DNA of 64,000 nt from Sphingomonas baiyangensis (GTDB lineage: Bacteria; Pseudomonadota; Alphaproteobacteria; Sphingomonadales; Sphingomonadaceae): assembly GCF_005144715.1 (NCBI RefSeq), contig NZ_SWKR01000002.1, positions 248,001-312,000 of the forward strand, read 5' to 3'. A program made the position numbers and the translations under genes. Below, in pieces: positions 1-11,670 of the stretch (its first letter is position 1; each line of letters opens with the position of its first letter). Under the pieces are notes generated by a model. The model saw only the letters and a list, made by a program, of their open reading frames with translations. It did no database searches and was not told the DNA's origin.

Positions 1-287
1 CCCGCGATCACGCCGGCGCCCGGCACTTCGCCGTCATACAGGTCGAACGCCGCGAGCTGGCCGATCTCGAGCACGGGCGAGCCCGGATCGAGCAACCGCT
101 CGACGCGATCGCGCGGCAGCAGCTTGTCGCGCGCGACATGGCGTTCGCGCGCCTTCTCGGTGCCGCCCAGCGCCGCCTGCGCCACATCGGCGCGCAACCG
201 CTCGGCCAACGCGCAGTTGTGCGCGGCATTGGCGCGGAAAGCGTCGCTGTCGGGCGCGACCTTGCTGGCGAGGACGGGGCCGCTCAC
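1..287 (-). CDS. mccB: Methylcrotonyl-CoA carboxylase carboxyltransferase (beta) subunit, N-terminal part
   Basis: Only the first 95 codons are in the window; the gene runs off the left edge. The start is GTG at 287, overlapping the stop of the upstream acyl-CoA dehydrogenase gene by four bases (GTGA), so the two are translationally coupled. The visible protein carries the carboxyltransferase N-terminal pattern, with [20 protein letters not shown] followed by [20 protein letters not shown]. In leucine and isovalerate breakdown this subunit transfers CO2 from biotin to 3-methylcrotonyl-CoA. The adjacent isovaleryl-CoA dehydrogenase supports methylcrotonyl-CoA rather than propionyl-CoA carboxylase, although the two families are close. 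Confidence 0.82.
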   Translation of the reverse strand, partial: MSGPVLASKVAPDSDAFRANAAHNCALAERLRADVAQAALGGTEKARERHVARDKLLPRDRVERLLDPGSPVLEIGQLAAFDLYDGEVPGAGVIA

Positions 288-1453
288 TGCGCGCGCGGGG
301 CGTCGCCGCCGATCAGCTCGCGGCCGATCAGCATCCGGCGGATCTCGTTGGTCCCCGCGCCGATATCGAGCAGCTTGGCGTCGCGCAGGAAGCGCTCGAC
401 GGGCCAGTCCTTGGTATAGCCCGCGCCGCCCAGCGCCTGCACCGCCTCGCCCGCGACGCGAAAGGCGTTCTCGCTCGCCAGCAGGATCGCACCCGCGGCG
501 TCGAAGCGCGTCGTCCTGTCGGCATCGCAGGCGCGCGCCACGGCATAGACATAGGCGCGCGCCGAATTGAGCGCGACATACATGTCGGCGATCTTGGCCT
601 GCATCAGCTGGAAGCCGCCGATCGGCGTGCCGAACTGGCGGCGCTCGCGCACATAGGGCAGCACCACGTCGAGACAGGCCTGCATGATGCCGAGCTGGAT
701 GCCCGCCAGCACCGTGCGCTCATAGTCGAGCCCCGACATCAGCACCGCGACGCCGCCATTCTCGGGGCCCATCACCTGCGCGTCGCTCACGAAACAGTCG
801 TCGAACACCAGTTCGGCCGTCGGGCTGCCGCGCATCCCCATCTTGTCGATCTTCTGGCCGATCGAAAAGCCGGGCATGTCCTTCTCGATCAGGAAAGTGG
901 TGATGCCACGCGATCCCTCGCCGGTCTTGGCATAGACCACCAGCGTGTCGGCATAAGCGGCATTGGTGATCCAGAACTTTGTGCCGTTGAGCACCCAGCC
1001 ACCGTCGGCGCGCACCGCCTTCAATTTCATCGAAACCACGTCGGAGCCGGCCTGCGCCTCGGACATCGCCAGACTGCCGACATGCTCGCCCGAAATGAGC
1101 TTGGGCAGATATTTCGCCTTCTGCTCGGGATTGGCCCAGCGCGCGATCTGGTTGACGCACAGGTTCGAATGCGCGCCGTAGGAAAGCCCGATCGATGCCG
1201 AGGCGCGCGCGACTTCCTCGCACGCGATCACATGCTCGAGATAGCCGAGGCCAAGGCCGCCATCGGCCTCGCTCACGGTAATGCCGTGCAGGCCGAGTGC
1301 GCCCATTTCAGTCCACAGCTCGTCGCGCGGGAACCAGTCGTCGGCATCGATACGCGCGGCGAGCGGCGCGATCCGGTCGGTCGCGAAGCGCTGGGTGCTT
1401 TCGCGGATCATGTCGGCGGTTTCGCCGAGCGCGAAATCGAGGGTGGGCAGCAT
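284..1453 (-). CDS. ivd: Isovaleryl-CoA dehydrogenase
   Basis: A 389-residue acyl-CoA dehydrogenase, normal length for the family. It shows the flavin/substrate signature [17 protein letters not shown], the isovaleryl-specific-looking segment [15 protein letters not shown], and the C-terminal [18 protein letters not shown] motif of the FAD domain. It would oxidise isovaleryl-CoA to 3-methylcrotonyl-CoA, the substrate of the carboxylase encoded just downstream. The start at 1453 ([11 protein letters not shown]) has a strong ribosome-binding site, AGGAGAG, a few bases upstream; an in-frame start at 1501 exists but lacks one and adds unconserved residues. The liu-type gene order supports a leucine catabolic operon. 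Confidence 0.9.
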   Translation of the reverse strand: MLPTLDFALGETADMIRESTQRFATDRIAPLAARIDADDWFPRDELWTEMGALGLHGITVSEADGGLGLGYLEHVIACEEVARASASIGLSYGAHSNLCVNQIARWANPEQKAKYLPKLISGEHVGSLAMSEAQAGSDVVSMKLKAVRADGGWVLNGTKFWITNAAYADTLVVYAKTGEGSRGITTFLIEKDMPGFSIGQKIDKMGMRGSPTAELVFDDCFVSDAQVMGPENGGVAVLMSGLDYERTVLAGIQLGIMQACLDVVLPYVRERRQFGTPIGGFQLMQAKIADMYVALNSARAYVYAVARACDADRTTRFDAAGAILLASENAFRVAGEAVQALGGAGYTKDWPVERFLRDAKLLDIGAGTNEIRRMLIGRELIGGDAPRAQ

Positions 1454-1637
1454 TGTCTCTCCTGTCACTATCCGCCCTAGCAAGGCCGGCGGCAGTGGCA
1501 AAGAGGGGGTTGGGATGGGCCGATGCCGGAGAGGTGTTTTGACCTAGGCCGTAGACACAGGAAGCGGACTGACAGCTATCGCCCATTTCGGGCATTACGC
1601 GGTCCTCAGCCGCCGCCCACAAGCCGACCTCTAGGCT

Positions 1638-1865
1638 TCAGTACCCGAGGTTCGCCGCCACCACGACGATGCACATGCCGAAACCGAAGATAAGCCCCCA
1701 TCCAGCCATAGCGATCACAGCAATATACATCATCGGTTCGCCGCGCCGCGAGTAGGTTACACCCTTCACCTTAATCATCTTCCGGCGAAGTCCGAAGTAA
1801 AGTCTATTCGCCATGAACGCAGCGAAGGCCGTGAAGAAAAACAGGTAAAGCGCGCTCTCAAGCAT
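1638..1865 (-). CDS. Small two-helix membrane protein, function unknown
   Basis: A 75-residue protein with two clear hydrophobic helices (about residues 5-20 and 47-70) separated by a basic loop RLYFGLRRKMIKVKGVTYSRRGE. That pattern suggests two membrane passes with a cytoplasmic positive loop. The stretch around it, about 1540-2000, is less GC-rich than the neighbouring core genes. It stands alone between the ivd operon and the TpsB gene on the same strand. I do not recognise the family. Confidence 0.55.
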   Translation of the reverse strand: MLESALYLFFFTAFAAFMANRLYFGLRRKMIKVKGVTYSRRGEPMMYIAVIAMAGWGLIFGFGMCIVVVAANLGY

Positions 1866-2010
1866 CGCATCGAGCGTAGCAGCCTATCGTTGGCCTGTCA
1901 CAATCATCTGCTATTGCTATGTCCGTCGACCAAAAGCGGTCGGTCCGCAAACCTGCCCATCTCAGACATTCGGCCGGCAACGCTCAGGCGGTCGTTGATA
2001 GGTTCACGCC

Positions 2011-3693
2011 TCAGAACGTCTTGGCGATGCGGACGTTGAAGCGCGGATCGGCGTCGCCCGTGTCGTAGCGCGGCCCCGAGAGCGGCACCGCGATCTCGAA
2101 ATCGGCCCCGAGGCCGTTGCCGATGAAGGTGCGCACGCCGCCGCCCGACGACGCGAGCGAGCCGCTGCCGCGCCCGCCTTCCAGATTGGTCACGCGCCCG
2201 CCATCGGCGAAGGCGTAGAGCTGTGAGCGACGCACGAGACCGCCCAGCGGCTGCTGCCAGTTCCAGCGCAGCTCGCCCATCGCCATCGCGCCCTGATCGC
2301 CCGATCGCTCGTTGTAGTTATAGCCGCGCAGGAACGCGCCACCACCGAGGCCCACTTCCTCGGCAAGCAGCAAGGGCTCGCTCGAAAGCTGGCTGCGGCC
2401 CGCCACGCGGATGCTGAAATCGCTGCCCAGATCGCGGATGTAGTCGGCCCACAAGGTCAGCGTCGTGAAATCGGCCGGCGCATCGTCGCGCGAGGCGAGC
2501 GGATCGCCCAGCCGCGTCGCGTTCAGCCCCGCAAGCCCGCGTGACAGCGATGCATTGGCGCGCAGCCGCCCGCCCACCAGCTCGACATGGCCGTACAGCC
2601 CCACGCGCATCGCGAGGATGCGGTCGTGGCGTGCCAGCGCGCCGCCGCGATACTGGCGCAGGTCGCGCAAGCCCAGCTCGCTTTCAAACCACAGGCTGGC
2701 ATCCCGCCGCCGCCACAGCGGCTGAAGCAGCGTCACGCCCGCGAACCAGCTTCGCCCTTCGAGATCGCGCTCGCGCAGATAGGCGCCCGGATCGGTCGCC
2801 GAGATGGTGCCCACCAGCCCCAGTTCGGTGCCCGACGAATCGACGCGCACGGCATAGCGGGCGCGGCCATAATGCAGCTCGCCGAAATCGAACGGCGTGG
2901 TGACATAGGTGACCGCCAGCGCATCGCCGGCAACGGCGAGGGCTGCCATGTCGACATCGAGCCGCAGCTGTTCGGGGCCGATCGGGCGCGAGCCGTCATT
3001 CTCGAACACGACGCGCCCGCTCAGCCGGTCGGCGTCGACGCGCACCTGCAACACCCCCTGATTGCCATCGCGCACGAAGCGGCTGGCGCGCACGCGTATG
3101 CCGGGCAGGTCGCCCGCGAGCAGCAGGCGCCGTTCGACTTCGGCGAGCGTCGCGGGCCGGCCGTCGGCCAGCGGCGCGAGCGCCGCCTCGACCGCCTGCG
3201 AGGCATCGCCCTGCACGTCGATCCGGTCGATGCGCCCTTCGTCGACACGCACCGTCAGCACGCCCGTTTCGACGCGCTGCGGATCGATGACGGCGCTGGC
3301 GAACACATAGCCGCGCGCTCGCGCCCGCGCCGCGACGCGCCCCGCCAGATCGGAGAGCGCCGTGCGATCGAGCTCGCGCCCGACATGCGCGGCGACGATA
3401 TCGGCGAAATCGGCGGGCTGCAGGACCTCGAGCCCCGAGAACATGATTGCGCCGACGAGGATGCGCGTATCGGCAGGCGCCGCGTTGACGCGCGCGACGG
3501 GCACCTCGACCGGCGCGGCCGGGCGTGGCGGCGCGGCCCGCTCGATCGGCTCCTCGGCGCGCTCCTGCCGGTCGGGCTGACCCGGATCGACGCGATCGAG
3601 CGCGGGGGGAGGGCGGTCCTGCGCCGATGCCGCTTGCGGCGCCAGCGCGGCAGATGCGGCGAGAAATGCCAGGGTAAAACGAGGTACGCGCAT
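2011..3693 (-). CDS. ShlB/FhaC/HecB-type two-partner secretion transporter (TpsB)
   Basis: A 560-residue outer-membrane protein of the Omp85/TpsB superfamily. A signal peptide (MRVPRFTLAFLAASAALAPQ, cleavage after ASA) is followed by a Pro/Arg-rich linker, two POTRA-like domains (about residues 80-155 and 160-230, with RILVGAIMFSGLEVLQPADF), and a C-terminal beta barrel. The barrel has the conserved L6-loop motif in FLRGYNYNERSGDQ and ends in the aromatic residue Phe. TpsB pores secrete large TpsA exoproteins across the outer membrane. No TpsA gene is in the window; the gene is instead divergent from the FecR-domain gene at 3844, with about 150 bp between starts. Confidence 0.85.
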   Translation of the reverse strand: MRVPRFTLAFLAASAALAPQAASAQDRPPPALDRVDPGQPDRQERAEEPIERAAPPRPAAPVEVPVARVNAAPADTRILVGAIMFSGLEVLQPADFADIVAAHVGRELDRTALSDLAGRVAARARARGYVFASAVIDPQRVETGVLTVRVDEGRIDRIDVQGDASQAVEAALAPLADGRPATLAEVERRLLLAGDLPGIRVRASRFVRDGNQGVLQVRVDADRLSGRVVFENDGSRPIGPEQLRLDVDMAALAVAGDALAVTYVTTPFDFGELHYGRARYAVRVDSSGTELGLVGTISATDPGAYLRERDLEGRSWFAGVTLLQPLWRRRDASLWFESELGLRDLRQYRGGALARHDRILAMRVGLYGHVELVGGRLRANASLSRGLAGLNATRLGDPLASRDDAPADFTTLTLWADYIRDLGSDFSIRVAGRSQLSSEPLLLAEEVGLGGGAFLRGYNYNERSGDQGAMAMGELRWNWQQPLGGLVRRSQLYAFADGGRVTNLEGGRGSGSLASSGGGVRTFIGNGLGADFEIAVPLSGPRYDTGDADPRFNVRIAKTF

Positions 3694-3843
3694 CGCCAGT
3701 CCGGTCTCCGATACTCGGTAGACAGCGGCAATATCGCCTAAGCCGTTACAGAATCGTCAAGTTTAGCCCGCGTTAACCATGCTGCGGAACAGGCTATCAA
3801 GCGCTCGGCGCTATCAGGCAGGCTGCACAAAAGGGGCATTTGC

Positions 3844-5691
<1,848 letters not shown>

Positions 5692-5693
5692 TC

Positions 5694-8033
5694 ATCGCAC
5701 CGTCGGCCGATCCGCATCGGGCGCTCGTCGCGCGCCGCCCTACCCGCGCGCGCCGGCTGCGGCCGATCGCGCTGCTGCTGGCGGCGCTCGCCGGCCTCGT
5801 CGTCGGCTGGGCAGGGCTGGGTGCCGGCGCCGAGCGCACGCTGCAGCAATTGCGCTTCGCGGCGCGCGACATGGCGGCGAGCGGCGACCTGGTGATCGTC
5901 GAGATCGATGCCGCGTCGCTCGCGCGCATCGGACGCTGGCCGATCCCGCGCGAGAATCATGCCGCGGTGATCGATCGGCTGCGCGCCGCCAACGCCGCGA
6001 TGATCGCCTTCGACGTCGATTTCTCGGCGCAATCGTCGGCCAGCGGCGACGCGGCGCTGGCGTCGGCGCTCGCGCGCGCCGGTGACGAGGTGGTGCTGCC
6101 TACGCTCGCGCAATCGGCGGGCAGCGGCGGCGGCGTGATCGACCTGCTGCCCGCTCCCGCGTTCCGACCACACGCCGCGCTCGCGGCGGTGAGCGTGCTG
6201 CCCGATGGCGACGGCTATGTCCGCTCGGCGCCGCTCGGTATCGTGACCGCCGGCGTTCCGCGCCCATCGCTGTCGGCCATGGTCGCATCGGCCGCCGGCA
6301 GCGTCGGCGAGTCCTTCGCCATCGACTATGCGATCCACCCCGCCACGATTCCCCGGCTGAGCTTTCTCGACATCCGCGATGGTCGCTTCGACCGGGCAGC
6401 GGTCGCCGGCCGGCGCGTGCTGATCGGCGCGACTGCCGTCGAGATGGGCGATCGCTATGCCGTGCCGCGCTTCGGCGTGGTGCCCGGCGTCGTGATCCAG
6501 GCGCTGGCCGCCGAAACGCTGATGCGCGGCACGCCGGTTTCGGCCGGCTGGTGGCCGTTATGGCTGCTCGCGCTGCCGCTCGGCGGCGCCATCCTCTGGC
6601 TCGGCCGGCGGGCGTCGATCGCGGCGATCGCGCTCGCGCCCGTGGTGCTGACGGGCGCCGCGCTGTTTGCCGAGCAATATTGGGCGACGGGCCTGGCGCT
6701 CGTGCCCGGCCTGATCGTGCTGACCGGTGCGTCCGCCGTCGCGATCGCGACACGCGTTGCCGAGGGATTGCAGGCGCGTCGCGCCGCCGATGCCGCCACC
6801 GGGCTGCCCAATCGCGTCGCGCTGCGCGCGACCGGCACGCGCGCCGGCGGCGTCACCATCGCCGCGGTCCGCATCGCCGGCTTCGACCGGCTGGGCGCGG
6901 GGCTGCGCACCGAGCAGCTCGCGCAGCTCGTCTGCCGTGTCGCCGATCGCGTTGCGCTGGTGGCGGCGGGCGCCACGGTCTACCGCATCGAGGATCGCCT
7001 GCTCGTCTGGGAAAGCGACGTCGCGCTCGACTGGCTTGCCGATCGCTTCGAGGCGTTGCGCGTCGCGATGCTGCGCCCCGTCGAGGTCGATGGCCGCCGC
7101 GTCGACGTGACGCTGGCGCTCGGCGCCGCGATCGATCCCGCCGGCGATCCCGATCGTGCGGCGGCCAATGCCGTCCTCGCCGCCGACGCCGCCGAGGAAG
7201 CGGGCGATCCGTGGCGTTTCCATGCCGGCTCGGTCGAGGCCGAGGTCGAGCGCGAATTGTCGCTGCTCGGCGAGCTCGACGAGGCAGTCGCCGCCGGCGA
7301 ACTCGAGGTGCTGTTCCAGCCCAAGCTCGATCTGCGCGCCGATCGCATCGTCAGCGTCGAGGCGCTGGTCCGCTGGCGCCACCGCGAGCGCGGGCCGCTC
7401 AGCCCCGACCTGTTCATCCCGCTCGCCGAGAAGGGCGGCCGCATCGACGGGCTGACCTTCTATGTGTTCGATCGCACGATCGAGGCGCTGCACCGCTGGG
7501 CCGCCGCCGGCCATCCGATCGTCGCGGCGATCAACCTGTCGGCCCGGCTGGTGACCGCGCCCGATTTCATGGCCGCGCTGGCCGATCGCATCGCCGCGAG
7601 CGGCGTCGCACCCGAGGCGCTGATCCTCGAGGTCACCGAATCGGCGGCGATGCACGATCCGGCGGGGGCGGCAGCGGCACTCGCGGCGATCCGCGCGCTC
7701 GGCGTTCGCATCTCGATGGACGATTACGGCACCGGCCAGTCGACGCTAAGCTATCTGAAGCGCCTGCCGCTCGACGAGCTCAAGATCGATCGCAGCTTCG
7801 TCCAGCACGCGCACAGCGATCGCGGTGATGCGGTTCTGGTGCGCTCGACGATCGACATGGCGCACGAACTGGGGCTCAAGGTGGTGGCCGAGGGGGTCGA
7901 GGACGAGGCCTGCCTCGCTTGGCTGCGCGCCGCCGGCTGCGATCTGGCGCAGGGCTATCACATCAGCCGCCCGACCAGCGCGGGCGCGGTGCTCGAGCTG
8001 CTCGATCAGCAGCAGCGCGCGGCGGCGGCATGA
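5694..8033 (+). CDS. CHASE2 sensor / degenerate GGDEF / EAL c-di-GMP phosphodiesterase
   Basis: A membrane signalling protein of about 779 residues if read from 5694. The order is an N-terminal helix (LRPIALLLAALAGLVVGWAG), a periplasmic CHASE2 sensor, three further membrane helices (about residues 285-355), a GGDEF-like domain without a GGDEF signature, and a C-terminal EAL domain. The EAL domain keeps SVEALVRWRH, ILEVTES, MDDYGTGQS, ELKIDRSF and VVAEGVED, so phosphodiesterase activity is likely. There is no ATG, GTG or TTG in frame between the stop at 5547 and a TTG at 5850, yet the N-terminal helix is encoded upstream of 5850. AGGAG at 5681-5685 sits eight bases before ATC at 5694, used here as the tentative start. 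The gene follows the FecR-domain gene with almost no gap. Confidence 0.8.
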   Translation: MAPSADPHRALVARRPTRARRLRPIALLLAALAGLVVGWAGLGAGAERTLQQLRFAARDMAASGDLVIVEIDAASLARIGRWPIPRENHAAVIDRLRAANAAMIAFDVDFSAQSSASGDAALASALARAGDEVVLPTLAQSAGSGGGVIDLLPAPAFRPHAALAAVSVLPDGDGYVRSAPLGIVTAGVPRPSLSAMVASAAGSVGESFAIDYAIHPATIPRLSFLDIRDGRFDRAAVAGRRVLIGATAVEMGDRYAVPRFGVVPGVVIQALAAETLMRGTPVSAGWWPLWLLALPLGGAILWLGRRASIAAIALAPVVLTGAALFAEQYWATGLALVPGLIVLTGASAVAIATRVAEGLQARRAADAATGLPNRVALRATGTRAGGVTIAAVRIAGFDRLGAGLRTEQLAQLVCRVADRVALVAAGATVYRIEDRLLVWESDVALDWLADRFEALRVAMLRPVEVDGRRVDVTLALGAAIDPAGDPDRAAANAVLAADAAEEAGDPWRFHAGSVEAEVERELSLLGELDEAVAAGELEVLFQPKLDLRADRIVSVEALVRWRHRERGPLSPDLFIPLAEKGGRIDGLTFYVFDRTIEALHRWAAAGHPIVAAINLSARLVTAPDFMAALADRIAASGVAPEALILEVTESAAMHDPAGAAAALAAIRALGVRISMDDYGTGQSTLSYLKRLPLDELKIDRSFVQHAHSDRGDAVLVRSTIDMAHELGLKVVAEGVEDEACLAWLRAAGCDLAQGYHISRPTSAGAVLELLDQQQRAAAA

Positions 8034-8055
8034 CGCTCCGCCGCGACTGAGGCCA

Positions 8056-8088
8056 GCGGGCGCCGCCGGACGATCCGGCAACGCCCGC
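8056..8088. terminator. Hairpin between convergent CHASE2-EAL and nrdB genes
   Basis: A two-part stem: GCGGGCG pairs with CGCCCGC, and inside it GCCGGA pairs with TCCGGC around a three-base loop. It fills the 66-bp gap between two gene ends that face each other and can serve both directions. There is no strong T-run. Confidence 0.6.
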
Positions 8089-8099
8089 CGCCTCTACGC

Positions 8100-9155
8100 T
8101 TACTCCGCCGCCACGCCGGCAGCCGCGAACATGTCGCCGCCATTGTCGCCGTCATTGGCGATGGGGGCGGTGCGCTTGGCGGTCTGGCGCTTGTCGAAGC
8201 TCGACCACACGTCGTTCCAGTTCCCCTTGGTCGCGCCCTTCGAATATTCGGTCGCGCGCGTCTCGAAGAAATTGGCATGCTCGACGCCGTTGAGCAGCGG
8301 CGCCAGCCATGGCAGCGGATGCTCGTCGATCATGTAGATGGGCTTCAGGCCCAGCTGGTTCATCCGCCAGTCGGCGATGTAGCGGATATACTTCTTGATC
8401 TCCTTTGGCGACATGCCGTTCACCGGACCCATCTCAAACGCCAGGTCGATGAACGCATCCTCCAGCCGGATGGTGGTCTGGCAGACATCGGCGATGTCGT
8501 CCTTCACCGCCTTGGTCAGGCAGTTGCGCTCCTGCGTGAAGGCGTGGAACAGCTTTATGATACCCTCGCAGTGCAGGCTCTCGTCGCGGATCGACCACGT
8601 GACGATCTGGCCCATGCCCTTCATCTTGTTGAAGCGCGGGAAGTTCATCAGCATCGCGAAGCTGGCGAACAGTTGCACGCCCTCGGTAAAGCCGCCGAAC
8701 ATGGCGAGCGTGCGCGCGATATCCTCGTCGGTGTCGACGCCGAAATTCTGCATGAAGTCGTGCTTGTCCTTCATCTCGGCATATTCGAGGAAGGCGCCAT
8801 ATTCGCTCTCGGGCATCCCGATCGTGTCGAGCAGGTGGCTGTAGGCGGCGATGTGCACCGTCTCCATGTTGCTGAACGCCGTCAGCATCATCTTGATCTC
8901 GGTCGGCTTGAACACGCTGCCGTACTTGTCGTGATAGCAGTCCTGCACCTCGACATCGGCCTGCGTGAAGAAGCGGAAGATCTGCGTCAGCAGGTTGCGC
9001 TCGTGTTCGGAGAGCTTCTGCGCCCAGTCGCGGCAATCCTCGCCCAGCGGCACTTCCTCGGGCAGCCAGTGGAGCTGCTGCTGGCGCTTCCAGAACTCGA
9101 ACGCCCAGGGATATTCGAAGGGCTTGTACTGCTTGCGGGCTTCGGTGAGCGACAT
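8100..9155 (-). CDS. nrdB: Class Ia ribonucleoside-diphosphate reductase, beta (R2) subunit
   Basis: A 351-residue R2 subunit, the di-iron/tyrosyl-radical partner of NrdA in making deoxyribonucleotides. The metal-ligand motifs are visible in order: TQADVEVQDCY, METVHIAAYS, GGFTEGVQLF and WSIRDESLHCEGI. The Tyr four residues after the His in METVHIAAY is the expected radical tyrosine, which argues for a normal class Ia enzyme. It lies downstream of nrdA on the same strand, separated by a small membrane-protein gene and by an oppositely oriented DUF2171 gene. Confidence 0.95.
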   Translation of the reverse strand: MSLTEARKQYKPFEYPWAFEFWKRQQQLHWLPEEVPLGEDCRDWAQKLSEHERNLLTQIFRFFTQADVEVQDCYHDKYGSVFKPTEIKMMLTAFSNMETVHIAAYSHLLDTIGMPESEYGAFLEYAEMKDKHDFMQNFGVDTDEDIARTLAMFGGFTEGVQLFASFAMLMNFPRFNKMKGMGQIVTWSIRDESLHCEGIIKLFHAFTQERNCLTKAVKDDIADVCQTTIRLEDAFIDLAFEMGPVNGMSPKEIKKYIRYIADWRMNQLGLKPIYMIDEHPLPWLAPLLNGVEHANFFETRATEYSKGATKGNWNDVWSSFDKRQTAKRTAPIANDGDNGGDMFAAAGVAAE

Positions 9156-9170
9156 GGGGTTACTCCGGTC

Positions 9171-9386
9171 TCAATATGCAGGGGCGGAAGCGGCGCGCTC
9201 CCACGAAAGCTGGGCGGTGGCGAAGATCGCCAGGATCAGCCCGAGGGCTGCGGCCATCGTGCCCGCCATGCCCGATGCGTAGCGCGCCTGCGGCGTCGCG
9301 CGGCCGCGCAGGCGCACGAGCAGCCACAGACCCGCCGCGGCGGCGATCAGCGCGATCGCGTACATGATGGCGATGGCGAGCGTCAT
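9171..9386 (-). CDS. Small two-helix membrane protein upstream of nrdB
   Basis: A 71-residue protein with two hydrophobic helices (about residues 3-25 and 39-60) joined by a short basic loop with RLRGRATPQAR. It ends 15 bp before the nrdB start and is probably co-transcribed with it. The function is unknown. Codon use matches neighbours, and the start at 9386 is divergent from the DUF2171 gene at 9440. Confidence 0.6.
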   Translation of the reverse strand: MTLAIAIMYAIALIAAAAGLWLLVRLRGRATPQARYASGMAGTMAAALGLILAIFATAQLSWERAASAPAY

Positions 9387-9439
9387 GCGGCCAAACGCCA
9401 GCGCAAGCGTTCAGCCGGCGTCACTACAGGAGAACGACC

Positions 9440-9715
9440 ATGGCCGATCTGAACGACGTTCGCGAACATATGGAAGTCATCGGCGCCGACGGTGCGCATG
9501 TCGGCACCGTCGATCGCGTCGAGGAAGGGCGCATCAAGCTCACCAAGAAGGATTCGGGTGCCGAGGTCGAAGGCGCCGAGGGCGCGCATGCCGGCCATCA
9601 CCATTTCATCGACGGCGGCCTCGTCGCCGGTGTCGAAGGCGACAAGGTGCGCCTCAGCGCCAATGCCGATGTCGCGGTGGCGTTCGAAACCGAGGAAAGC
9701 GGCGACCCCGTCTGA
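9440..9715 (+). CDS. DUF2171 family protein
   Basis: A 91-residue acidic soluble protein resembling DUF2171 (PRC-barrel-like) small proteins: HMEVIGADGAHVGTVDRVEE, then RIKLTKKD, then HHFIDGGLVAGVEGDKVRL. AGGAGA seven bases upstream of 9440 supports the start. No biochemical role is established to my knowledge. It lies on the strand opposite nrdA and nrdB, between them, with its own ribosome-binding site. Confidence 0.8.
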   Translation: MADLNDVREHMEVIGADGAHVGTVDRVEEGRIKLTKKDSGAEVEGAEGAHAGHHHFIDGGLVAGVEGDKVRLSANADVAVAFETEESGDPV

Positions 9716-9725
9716 TCCGGTCGGT

Positions 9726-9753
9726 CCGTGCCGGGGCGCTGCTCCCGGCACGG
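9726..9753. terminator. Hairpin between convergent DUF2171 and nrdA genes
   Basis: Perfect 10-base arms CCGTGCCGGG and CCCGGCACGG with an eight-base loop, placed in the 44-bp gap between the two convergent stop codons. It probably terminates both. Confidence 0.7.
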
Positions 9754-9759
9754 CCGCAC

Positions 9760-11670
9760 TTACTGGCAGGCGAGGCATTCGTCGTAATCCGTGCTCTCGC
9801 CCAGATCGAACTTGGGCTTCTCGATTGTGTTGTCGGCCTCCACCCCGCCGGCGAAGCCCGCGCGCTGCACCGACTTCGAGCGCAGATAATAGAGCGACTT
9901 GATGCCCAGCTCCCATGCGCGGAAGTGCAGCATCAGGAGGTCCCACTTCTCGACATCGGCGGGGATGAACAGGTTCAGGGACTGCGCCTGGTCGATATAG
10001 GGCGAACGGTCGCCGGCCAGTTCGAGTACCCAGCGCTGGTCGATCTCGAAGCTCGTCTTGTAGCAGTCCTTCTCGTCCTGCGTCAGGAAGTCGAGATGCT
10101 GTACCGATCCGGCGCGCTCGAGGATCGAGTTCCACACCGCGTCCGAGTTCTTCGACTTCTCGATCAGCAGCTTCTCCAGATACGGATTGCGGATCGAGAA
10201 GCTGCCCGACAGCGTCTTGTGCGTATAGACATTGCCCGGAATCGGCTCGATGCAGGCACTCGTGCCGCCGCAGATGATGCTGATCGACGCGGTGGGCGCG
10301 ATCGCCATCTTGCAGCTGAAGCGCTCCATCACGCCGGTGTCGGCAGCGTCGGGGCAGGGGCCGCGCTCGACCGCGAGTTGCATCGACGCTTCGTTGACCG
10401 CGGCGTTGATGTGGCGGAAGAAGCGCAGATTCCACGACTTCGCCATCGCGCTTTCGAAGGCGATGCCGCGCGCCTGCAGGAAGCTGTGGAAGCCCATCAC
10501 GCCGAGGCCCACCGAGCGCTCGCGCATCGCCGAATAGCGCGCGCGCGCCATCTCGTCGGGCGCACGCTCGATATAGTCGGTGAGAACGTTGTCGAGGAAG
10601 CGCATCACGTCCTCGATGAACTGGCGGTCGCCGTTCCACTGGTCCCACGTCTCGAGGTTGAGCGACGAGAGGCAGCACACCGCGGTACGGTCGTTGCCCA
10701 GATGGTCGCGGCCCGTCGGCAGCGTGATCTCGCTGCACAGGTTCGACGTCGAAACCTTGAGGCCCAGCTCGCGGTGATGCTTGGGCATCGCCGAATTCAC
10801 ATGGTCGCTGAACACGATATAGGGTTCGCCCGTCGCCAGCCGCGTCTCGACCAGCTTCTGGAACAAGGCGCGCGCATCGACCTTGCCGCGCACCGATCCG
10901 TCCTTGGGGCTCTTGAGTTCCCACTCGTCGCCCGCGCGCACGGCTTCCATGAACGCATCGGGAATCAGCACGCCGTGGTGCAGGTTGAGCGCCTTGCGGT
11001 TGAAGTCGCCCGAGGGCTTGCGGATCTCGAGGAACTCCTCGATCTCGGGATGGCTGATGTCGAGATAGCAGGCGGCCGATCCGCGGCGCAGCGATCCCTG
11101 GCTGATCGCCAGCGTCAGGCTGTCCATCACGCGCACGAAGGGGATGATGCCGCTGGTCTTGCCGTTCAGCCCCACCGGCTCGCCGATGCCGCGCACATGG
11201 CCCCAATAGGTGCCGATGCCGCCGCCCCGGCTCGCCAGCCACACATTCTCGTTCCACGTCTCGACAATGCCTTCGAGGCTGTCGGGCACCGAGTTGAGAT
11301 AGCACGAGATCGGCAGGCCGCGCCCGGTGCCGCCGTTCGACAGCACGGGCGTCGCGGGCATGAACCACAGCTTCGATATATAGTCGTACAGCCGCTGCGC
11401 ATGCGCGCCGTCATCGGCATAGGCGCTGGCGACGCGCACGAACAGGTCTTGGAAGCTCTCGCCCGGCAGCAAATAGCGATCCTTGAGCGTCTCCTTGCCG
11501 AAATCGGTCAGCAGCGCGTCGCGCGAATGATCGACGTCAACGGCATAGAGCCGCGCGTCGATCGACTTCGAATCGCGCTCGGGCTTGCGCCGCGTCGCGT
11601 CGGGCGTGGCAACCGCGGGATCGGCGAAATCGGTGCTGTCGTTCACTGCTGGCGCTTCCCTGAAATCCAT
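9760..11670 (-). CDS. nrdA: Class Ia ribonucleoside-diphosphate reductase, alpha (R1) subunit
   Basis: A 636-residue catalytic subunit reducing ribonucleoside diphosphates. Visible active-site features are SCYLNSVPDS (reducible cysteine), STSNLCSEITLPTG (thiyl-radical cysteine), CCLSSLNLETW, the SLYYLRS tyrosine pair of the radical pathway, and a C-terminal DECLACQ redox pair. The protein begins close to the catalytic fold and lacks a full N-terminal ATP-cone, so overall dATP inhibition may be absent (inference). The start MDFREAPAVND at 11670 was chosen because the upstream in-frame extension to 11976 is unconserved-looking and Arg-rich. Confidence 0.93.
   Translation of the reverse strand: MDFREAPAVNDSTDFADPAVATPDATRRKPERDSKSIDARLYAVDVDHSRDALLTDFGKETLKDRYLLPGESFQDLFVRVASAYADDGAHAQRLYDYISKLWFMPATPVLSNGGTGRGLPISCYLNSVPDSLEGIVETWNENVWLASRGGGIGTYWGHVRGIGEPVGLNGKTSGIIPFVRVMDSLTLAISQGSLRRGSAACYLDISHPEIEEFLEIRKPSGDFNRKALNLHHGVLIPDAFMEAVRAGDEWELKSPKDGSVRGKVDARALFQKLVETRLATGEPYIVFSDHVNSAMPKHHRELGLKVSTSNLCSEITLPTGRDHLGNDRTAVCCLSSLNLETWDQWNGDRQFIEDVMRFLDNVLTDYIERAPDEMARARYSAMRERSVGLGVMGFHSFLQARGIAFESAMAKSWNLRFFRHINAAVNEASMQLAVERGPCPDAADTGVMERFSCKMAIAPTASISIICGGTSACIEPIPGNVYTHKTLSGSFSIRNPYLEKLLIEKSKNSDAVWNSILERAGSVQHLDFLTQDEKDCYKTSFEIDQRWVLELAGDRSPYIDQAQSLNLFIPADVEKWDLLMLHFRAWELGIKSLYYLRSKSVQRAGFAGGVEADNTIEKPKFDLGESTDYDECLACQ

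Noticed and set aside
2587..3741. Long plus-strand frame opposite the TpsB gene
   Set aside because: It is a shadow of the TpsB coding sequence; no ribosome-binding site or recognisable domains.
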